Shown piece after piece: positions 57,539 to 64,000 of a DNA stretch of 64,000 bases. Within the stretch, counting starts at the first letter, position 1, and the number at the start of each line of letters is the position of its first letter. The stretch comes from Zeugodacus cucurbitae. Taxonomy: Eukaryota; Arthropoda; Insecta; Diptera; Tephritidae. Under the pieces are notes generated by a model that searched no databases, was not told where the DNA came from, and saw only the letters and a list, made by a program, of their open reading frames with translations. The translations under genes were made by a program, and so were the position numbers. The stretch spans positions 52,755,001-52,819,000 of the forward strand of contig NC_071669.1 in the NCBI RefSeq assembly GCF_028554725.1. Reading direction: 5' to 3'.

Positions 57539-58130
57539 TGTAGACCTGTATCATTTTTACAAAGCCATTGATTGAACGAAGTGCTGAAAGGAAGTGTTAA
57601 AAAAAACATGTAATATGGTGCTTCAACTTCAGGGAAAAAGTCTTGAGATCTTCTTGAACCTTGAGATAGCCTGTATAATATTTACGCCACATGGAGTGAA
57701 ATGCTTAAATACCAAATATTTAAAGTTACTTAATTTCCACAATTTCACAATTATTTAAACCACAAATATTTGAACCCGAATTTAAGTACTGACTTAAATT
57801 TTGTATTTTTTTGTGTTTTCTGAATGTAGGCTTTCAGTTTCCTTAAAAAGGTATTTAATTTATATTTGTCAATGGTCCGATTTCGTCCACATATTTTGTC
57901 CAGCAATGGACTAAGAGTGTCAAGAAACACGAGGGATACGTTTCATTAAAGAATACTTTTTTGCTTGCTTCTCCTGATAATTTTTTATACAGTAGTCGCC
58001 GCTTAAGTGCCTCTTCTTAACATGCAAGATGTTTAGGAAAAAAGCATAATGTATGACTATTTAAGACAATATTTTAATTATGATCTGAATTACTAAATCA
58101 TCAGCTTCATAAAGATTAAAGGAAAATTTC
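57539..58130. other. Spacer, nothing recognised
   Basis: AT-rich, with no ORF longer than chance. Confidence 0.4.
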
Positions 58131-58134
58131 TTAA

Positions 58135-58870
58135 GGGGCTATACCAGTTTAACCCATGAAAAATTTGGCGATTTCCGCGATTTTTTTTAAAGAAAGTACT
58201 CGATCGAATGTTTCGAAGTTTTTTGGAGATAATAAGCTATACTTTTAACTATATTTTAAGATTTTTTTTTTTACAAAAACATTGAAAAATAACGGAGTTA
58301 TGTGCTGTGTTGGGAGGTGCCAAAAAAAAAAAGTTCCCCAACTGCTGACATGATTCCGGCCGAATGAGTTGCTGAAACAAAAAGCAACAAAAAGGTTATT
58401 AAAGTTGAATATATTTCCTATACAATGACCTTCGACTTTTAAAAAATATTAAAAATGAACAAATGGCGTAGTTCTGAAAAAATTTCGTTTTTTAGGTAAA
58501 AAGATGTATTTTTTAATACCAATTTGACAATTTTCTATAAATCGAAAAGATCGTAGGTCATTGTATAGTAAATTTATTCAAGAATACTCAGTTTAAAGTT
58601 TTGAAGTCGATCGGTCAATTTCTCGTTGAGTTATGATATCAGCGATTTGAAATGAGATGCGTTTGAGAAATGTCGTTTCGAGAAATACGCGTTTAAATTT
58701 TCAGCTGCAGAGGTTTATAGCTGCGAGCGGTCACTGCTTAGAACGCTGCAATTCAAAAACTATTCAAGATACGACCATATCGCTTTCATAGGATATTTTT
58801 GAAGTATAAACTATCGAATAAGCAAAAATAAAAAAATCGATTTTTTTAAGTATCACACAGGTATAAACCC
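58135..58870. mobile_element. TTAA-type MITE, family C
   Basis: 736 bp between TTAA at 58131-58134 and 58871-58874. The left end is GGGGCTATACCAGTTTAACC. The right end inverts to GGGTTTATACCTGTGTGATA. They match over the first 11 or so bases (GGG-TATACC). The left edge also resembles the one at 4681. Interior non-coding. A third TTAA family in the window besides A and B. Confidence 0.65.
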
Positions 58871-58874
58871 TTAA

Positions 58875-59336
58875 AGTCAATTCGTCAATATTTTGTGTCG
58901 ACGTAAGGACTTATAGAGAACTGTTATCCACTTTAATGAATATACCAGCAGAAACTTGCAACGGTGGTTTCCTTAGCCTCAAATTGAATTTTGAGTTGTT
59001 TTCAGCTTTTTATATGCTTCAATCCCCTCATTGTAGTATAAAGCATGTAAGTTGAGAACTATTCCTTATAAAAACTAGCGGTTTCCAGAGCTGATATACC
59101 GCCTAATTGCTGTAAAAAGCGGTCTATGATTGGATCTCTCGACTACAATTTATTTGAGCCAGCTGCGTCGGTCACTTTTCCCAAATAATTCTTAAAACAT
59201 TATGAAAACCCTTATCTTTACAATAAACCAAAGTCTTTACCATAACATTAAATTATATGAGTTTTATTTCTTCTTGAAAACCACACTTAAAATATAATAT
59301 AAACTAAAAAATATAATAAATAATAATTGAGACTTA
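58875..59336. other. Spacer, nothing recognised
   Basis: No ORF or repeat structure seen between the family C and family E elements. Confidence 0.4.
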
Positions 59337-59512
59337 GGCTCAACAGTGTGGGTTTAGTCAAAAACGCCTTTGACTAACAAGCCGCAAAAACGTATTTTGC
59401 TCTAGCCTAAACCAAACGAACATGCGTGTGTGGATTGTCACATAAGAAGCTAAGGGCTGTTGTGGTATCAGAAAAGAAAAGCCGTCTTGACTAATCCGGT
59501 GTGGGTTGAGCC
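59337..59512. mobile_element. Short MITE, family E copy 2 (TTA target)
   Basis: 176 bp flanked by TTA at 59334-59336 and 59513-59515. The left end GGCTCAACAGTGTGGGTTTA and the inverted right end GGCTCAACCCACACCGGATT match at most positions, then both read AGTCAA. Aligns with 47735-47929. Non-coding. Confidence 0.75.
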
Positions 59513-59515
59513 TTA

Positions 59516-61195
59516 AGAGTGTTGAGGTGTTCCTTAACATACGCTGCGCTGTGATAAGGTTCATTTACCAATTAAAAATTATTTCGAAATTTCCACGCCA
59601 CTTGGCAACTCTATTTTCGCCGGATCAACTATCTGCTACGATAAACTGAGAAAAAATGCAATAAAATAGAGAATTAACCAAATATATGTGTCAAATGCAA
59701 TTTGCATACGCACCCAAAAATACAATAAAAAAATACGAAAAAACAATAACAACATATGCACATTGGTTAGGTCATTAAATAGAAAGCTGGAAATGCAAGC
59801 GGCCGAGTAAAGCAACAAGTGGAAAAAGTTGTAAATGAAAAACAGACGCGCGCTTGAGCGCATTTCTTCATTGCAGCCGCAGACTGCAGACTTGAAGTGA
59901 ACTTGTCCGACGAGTTTCATGTCAACACAAGCGCTTACAACAAAGCCAACAATAAAGTAGTGATAAAAAAAATGCCGCGCGATTGCAACGGAGATGGTGC
60001 GAATGCAATTGACGGCGGCAAACGTGTGGCGATATAACTGTGTATGGTGGTCAGATGACTTGCGTATTGACAAATGTGTGTTCGTGTGTGTGGTTGTGTA
60101 TGAATATGTGTGTGCCGCAATATCGAAAATAGGTCTAGAGATATGTGTAAGTGTGTGAGCATGCTTTTGTAATACTTTTTGTCGCATTAACGCTGGTTTT
60201 CAGATTTTTTTCTCTGATATTTTTTTTTTTTTTATTTTTATCTTTGTCGTATGTATGTTTGTAGACTTGTAATCTCATATGCAATATGCATTTCTATTCA
60301 TTTTTTTTTAATGATTTCCCATTTTTTTCTCATCATATCACTTGTATTACTTGAATTTTCTAGCTCAAAGTGGTCAAAGCTTGCTGCACGCGGTCGTATG
60401 AAGCCACAAACACACATACATACATATATACACAAATTAATAAACACAACAACAGCAGCAATATAAATACCAAGAACAGCTGCTGGAGGAAAAAACATTT
60501 AACGATGCCACACTGTTGCAGAATGTGGAATCTGGAATAAAAATGAGCGCATAAATTACGGCGACAACGGCAGACATTGAAAAAAAGAGCAATAAATTTG
60601 TGCGCTGGAATTTGCAGCAACTACCAAATTGAGCGAACAGAAAAAGAATAATAAAAACAACAACAACAACATACTAAAGTGCACTGCCAACTCCGATATA
60701 GTCTCGAGCTGCTGCGCATTTAGTCAAGGAATGCTGTAAGCCGCTGCTGTTGTTGTTGCTGTAGTGCATTTTCTTCAGCCTCAGTTAACGTGCGTGGCGT
60801 GGCGCGCATTCGCCATTGACCGGAAAATCAACGTCAACATTATTGACGTGCGCAACATTTAATGGCAGCACAACAACAACAACAACACTCAGAGACATAA
60901 ATATACATATGTATGCAGTCAGCTGGTGGTAGAGAGGTTTCAGCTTGTCTTCTAAGCCAGCCTGGGAACCAGCATTAAGTGCGTTATGCTGCCCGGAACA
61001 AAAGTCACAGCAATAAGCTACTCAATACGCATGAAAGGAAAGCAAAGCGCAAAGAAATAATAACAACAAATATCTATTAAATACAGTAAAAAAATAAAAA
61101 AAGTTGCATGTGTAGAAAGCAAATTGTTAAATCAGCAGTTAACTGCGCCGTCGCGCCTCCCACATCAACACTCCATCGCCTTCGCCTTTGCCATC
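59516..61195 (+). promoter_or_regulatory. Upstream region and 5' UTR of the SEC14-domain gene
   Basis: The last several hundred bases before the ATG are CAACAACAACA- and GCTGTTGTTGTTGCT-rich, as in long fly leaders. GC content rises and there is no intervening stop-dense AT spacer. The start of transcription could not be fixed and no TATA box was seen. A large - strand open frame (59636-60187) is Phe/His-rich low complexity and is not called. Confidence 0.35.
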
Positions 61196-61362
61196 ATGGA
61201 GGAAGATGTCTTGAATGCGCTGCAAACGCGTACGGCCTACTTGCCCGGCGGCTATGATCGCGCGGGCAAAATTATCATCGTTGTGAACATCATCAATGAT
61301 TTACAATTGTGGAATCGGCGTTGTTTGGAGCTATCGATTGCCTACTTAAAAAGTGCGTTGAG
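61196..61362 (+). CDS. First coding exon of a SEC14 (CRAL-TRIO)-domain protein, RhoGEF-type family
   Basis: ATG at 61196 (context CATCATGG) opens 55 codons and two extra bases, ending TTGAG/GTGAGTGA at 61362/61363, a good donor. It reads MEEDVLNALQTRTAYLPGGY, then DRAGKIIIVVN, with LELSIAYLKSAL closer to the end. The L-x-GGYDRxGKIII pattern is the start of the N-terminal SEC14-like lipid-binding domain found in Trio/Kalirin, MCF2/Dbl, puratrophin and SESTD1 proteins, most of which go on to spectrin repeats and a Rho-GEF module. The rest of the gene lies to the right of the window. The in-frame extension to 61124 has no ATG, only TTG, so 61196 is preferred. Confidence 0.7.
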
Positions 61363-61870
61363 GTGAGTGATTTGCGCCTTCTCTTTCTTGTTGAAAAATG
61401 TTCCCATATAAATTTGATTTCTTTGTGTGGGAATATATGGAATACTCGTATTTAACACACATACACATATATTTAATAGTGAAGAGTTTCGAGATATGTG
61501 ATAACACTTGAAAATTGAAAGACCGGTGATTTGTTTGTTTACAAGTTTCTCCCAAAAGCAAAGTGAAAAGAAAAAGTTTTGGTTTACCAGGTGGCTTTTT
61601 ACAGCTGCCTTTCAATTGACTGATTTTATATCAAGAAATGACAGATTCTCAAATTAAATCTATAACAAATTAAATCTATATAAATGTTTTTGAGCCCTTT
61701 GGACCGCTGTAATCTTTTATGATTATAATGGCCGATATAGTGTCTTTTATGTTCCTTTATATTTCAAGACAACTTGAGAGAGTTCCTTTATGTTTAAATC
61801 TAACATAAGAGTTGAGAATCAGTAAATTCGTTTTAAAGGTCTATGTACATATATATATCTTATTGTATAT
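61363..61870. other. Start of intron 1 of the SEC14-domain gene
   Basis: AT-rich, without exon-like frames. Simple words such as CACATATATT occur. Confidence 0.5.
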
Positions 61871-61876
61871 GTTAAA

Positions 61877-62065
61877 CCTTTTTTATTTTTTAATATTTTT
61901 TTTTTTAATTTTTTTTTTGTTTTTTTTTTTTTTTGGTTTTTATTTTTTATTTAAAATTATTACGTAGATTAGATTCAAGTACGTAATAATTTTAAATAAA
62001 AAAAGAAAACAAAAAAAAAAAAATAAAAACTTGAAAAATACAAAAAAATTAAAAAAAACAAAAAG
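61877..62065. repeat. Large imperfect palindrome of T-rich and A-rich arms
   Basis: A T-rich left arm (about 61877-61966) is followed by its complement, an A-rich right arm (61980-62065), around a 13-base centre. The innermost 18 bp are a perfect inverted pair: ATTTAAAATTATTACGTA (61949-61966) and its complement (61980-61997). The outer parts pair less exactly through runs of T against A. It lies in the first intron of the SEC14-domain gene. Confidence 0.75.
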
Positions 62066-64000
62066 GGATTAAATGTCTGCTACGTCCACGTCGTTAATCC
62101 TGGGTTACGCTAAATTCAGATAATAATAGTGCATAAATCAATGATTTTTCATCATGTTCTGAGTTGGTTTTTTATTTGTAATTGCTACAACGAGAAGTAC
62201 AAATTGAAAAAGAAAAAGAATTTTAAAATTGTTTATCTTGTTAGACCGTTAAATCGTTAGGAGAACCGCAATTATCATCGATTTTATTTCGAAAGCTCTT
62301 CCGGGCTTAAAACTCAAGAACAAATAATACTTTAACACTTTAAAGCCAAAAGTGGGTTGTGCATGTTTGTACTAAAATCAACAAAAATAAAAAAACAACA
62401 ACAAAATTCAACTTTCAATTCATCAAATTAATGGCAAATCATTAGCAATACTGTAAGTTTCTGGCGAACGAGAGAAATTGTCGAAATATTTGCATGTTAC
62501 AATAAAAAATATTACTGCTAATTTTTACATTTCTTCTTTCATCAGTTTTCGATATCATTACAATAAAAAAGTTTTTTTTTTTACATTTCTTAAAAAGTGA
62601 TCGATTGATACGCAACTGTGTATTATAAGAAATATTCAAAATGTGTTTGATAATGTCTAACGAGAGACCGCCATTAGAAAAGTACTTGAATGATTTCACA
62701 TTTACAGAAATTTGTATCCCAGGCCGTTTGAGAAGTAATCCGAAGTATTTAGTAAAAACTGCCGCCTTTTTTGTTAGAGAGGTTAGCTAATATCCATAAC
62801 TGAGCTAAAAAAGCATTATCTTATACATCTCAATTAAATTTCTAGAGCCAGTGATAGACAAATTTTAGTACAGTCTACAAATTAAGATATGTTACAAGAG
62901 TCTCAAGTAACAATACTGGCATCTAATAAAGCTCTTCAAGACTTAAGCATTCAAATTGCACAAAATGGCGGTCCAATATGAATTTATTTTTTAAATATAT
63001 CCGCTTAATTGGTTCGCTTCTTTGAGTTTCTGATAAATAACGTCAAATTCGTAATCAGGCACCCCGCAAACCCCCGAGTTCCGAGTTTCAAGCGAATACG
63101 ATGTATTGTTCAAATAAGCGTCCATCGTATTGGATCTGACATTCTGAATTTGAAACAGACATCGGGTTCGTAATCAGTGTCCGCCATATTGTTTTTTAGG
63201 GGTTATAGGTTATGGGTTATGTCAAAACCCTAATCTGGTTGGATAAAATTGACCTCGGATTCAGATTCAGTAACCCCAAAAACATAAGGTACACATGTAA
63301 GACTCCCAGGTTAGAACCCAAAATATGTTTGGCTGTGTAATCATTTTTTTCTGCTAAATATTGTCTATATTACCTTCATAGTATTATACGGTTTGATTTT
63401 TTTCGTCTTTTCGAAAAACGAATTAAAATTTTTCGTAACTCCACCCTCTAATAGGTACTTAGGTATTTTAAACCATTGAAGGTACTATGCTAGCTAAGAT
63501 CCTGGTCATCATTGATAACCTATCAAATAAACCATATTTTTGACCAGTAAAATTTAGATAATTCGCTCTATCTAGCACTTATGTAAATAATCTCTGAAAT
63601 TGTTAATATATTAAAAATAATAACTATGACACAGTCACAGTACAACTTTTAAGTGGCATTCTCTGGAAAAAAAGCCACTTGAAAAAAAAGTTTTTTATTT
63701 TCTTTGGCAATGATATATGGTGTTAGGTCTATGTAACGCGGGGTTGCCATACTGCAAGGGGCCAAAGTTTTTTGTAAAAAAAATTTCGAACCGCCATAAC
63801 TTTAAAACTAATGAACAGATTTTTAAACACCATGAGACTTTTTTGTACATAATTTCTCAAACTTTAAAACTGTGTATCGTAAAAATTTTTAAAATTAATA
63901 TTTCATAGCAAAAAATGAAATTTTTTTTTTGTATTTTTTACCCTTTATGCTCCCATCGATTTTTTTCGAAAATATCTTAAAATGTTCCTTCTTTCATCAC
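62066..64000. other. Intronic or intergenic AT-rich DNA to the window end
   Basis: No exon recognised. At 63651-63680 AAGTGGC and GCCACTT form a short stem after a TTTTAAG. The last 300 bases have the T-run and 'aactttaaaact' look of the TTAA elements, so another such element may begin here and run off the end. Nothing is certain. Confidence 0.35.

Noticed and set aside
47805..59564. Similar - strand frames at 47805-47990 and 59358-59564
   Set aside because: Their resemblance comes only from the two family E MITE copies; they are not a protein family.
59636..60187. 183-codon - strand frame
   Set aside because: Phe/His/Thr-rich low complexity formed by CA and T-rich repeats; no domain and it lies in the leader region of the SEC14-domain gene.
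1..64000. CRISPR array, operon, prophage or toxin-antitoxin system
   Set aside because: No regularly spaced direct repeats or prokaryotic gene organisation; the DNA is clearly from an insect nucleus.

Overview
This is eukaryotic DNA from a higher fly, most likely a tephritid fruit fly. The evidence is spliced genes with 58-652 bp introns and GT-AG borders, a Klp64D orthologue, an insect-type U2 snRNA gene with a PSEA-like promoter element, an insect-only secreted 'allergen repeat' protein, mariner remnants including a DD41D (rosa-type) transposase, and an AT-rich, MITE-filled intergenic background. There is no operon structure, CRISPR array or prokaryotic signal. The species call is inference.

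Layout. 1-15.1 kb: no confident protein gene. It holds a foldback element, a decayed mariner, TTAA-flanked MITE-like elements, two copies of a Tigger-like repeat and one copy of a long dispersed repeat. 15.1-15.9 kb: two small-RNA genes, tRNA-Val(UAC) and U2 snRNA. 17.0-25.6 kb: a compact gene cluster on the + strand: a candidate spliced micro-ORF in the leader of Klp64D, Klp64D (kinesin-II motor), TRMT5 (tRNA m1G37 methyltransferase), RBIS-like ribosome biogenesis factor (two exons), and a TATA-driven secreted insect-allergen-repeat protein. 26.5-29.1 kb: repeats and a very AT-rich block between inverted arms. 29.27-36.25 kb, - strand: a three-exon gene for a 1,624-residue muscle-type FN3-Ig-Ig-FN3 protein. 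I assembled it from exon 1 (36171-36249), exon 2 (31640-34129) and exon 3 (29271-31576); its C-terminus is hydrophobic. 37.8-61.1 kb: a gene desert with mariner remnants, several MITE families and a nested transposon stack. 61.196-61.362 kb: the first coding exon of a SEC14-domain protein of the Trio/puratrophin/SESTD1 type, whose remaining exons lie beyond the window. 61.4-64 kb: intronic-looking AT-rich DNA with a large palindrome.

The host genes do not form a pathway. TRMT5 and RBIS-like are adjacent housekeeping genes about 145 bp apart, both serving translation. The U2 gene serves splicing and the tRNA serves decoding. Klp64D is a ciliary and axonal motor. The FN3/Ig protein probably belongs to muscle.

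The most unusual points are: (1) an in-frame spliced 44-codon ORF in the Klp64D leader; (2) a sarcomere-like protein with a possible myristoylated N-terminus and a hydrophobic C-terminal hairpin; (3) five or six distinct non-autonomous elements whose edges sit at TTAA, including one family present three times; (4) clear nested insertions (TTAA element inside a Tigger-like element, rosa-type mariner inside a dispersed repeat); and (5) a perfect 135 bp tandem duplication that joins a retroelement tail to a mariner. I did not find a coherent new multi-gene system in this window.
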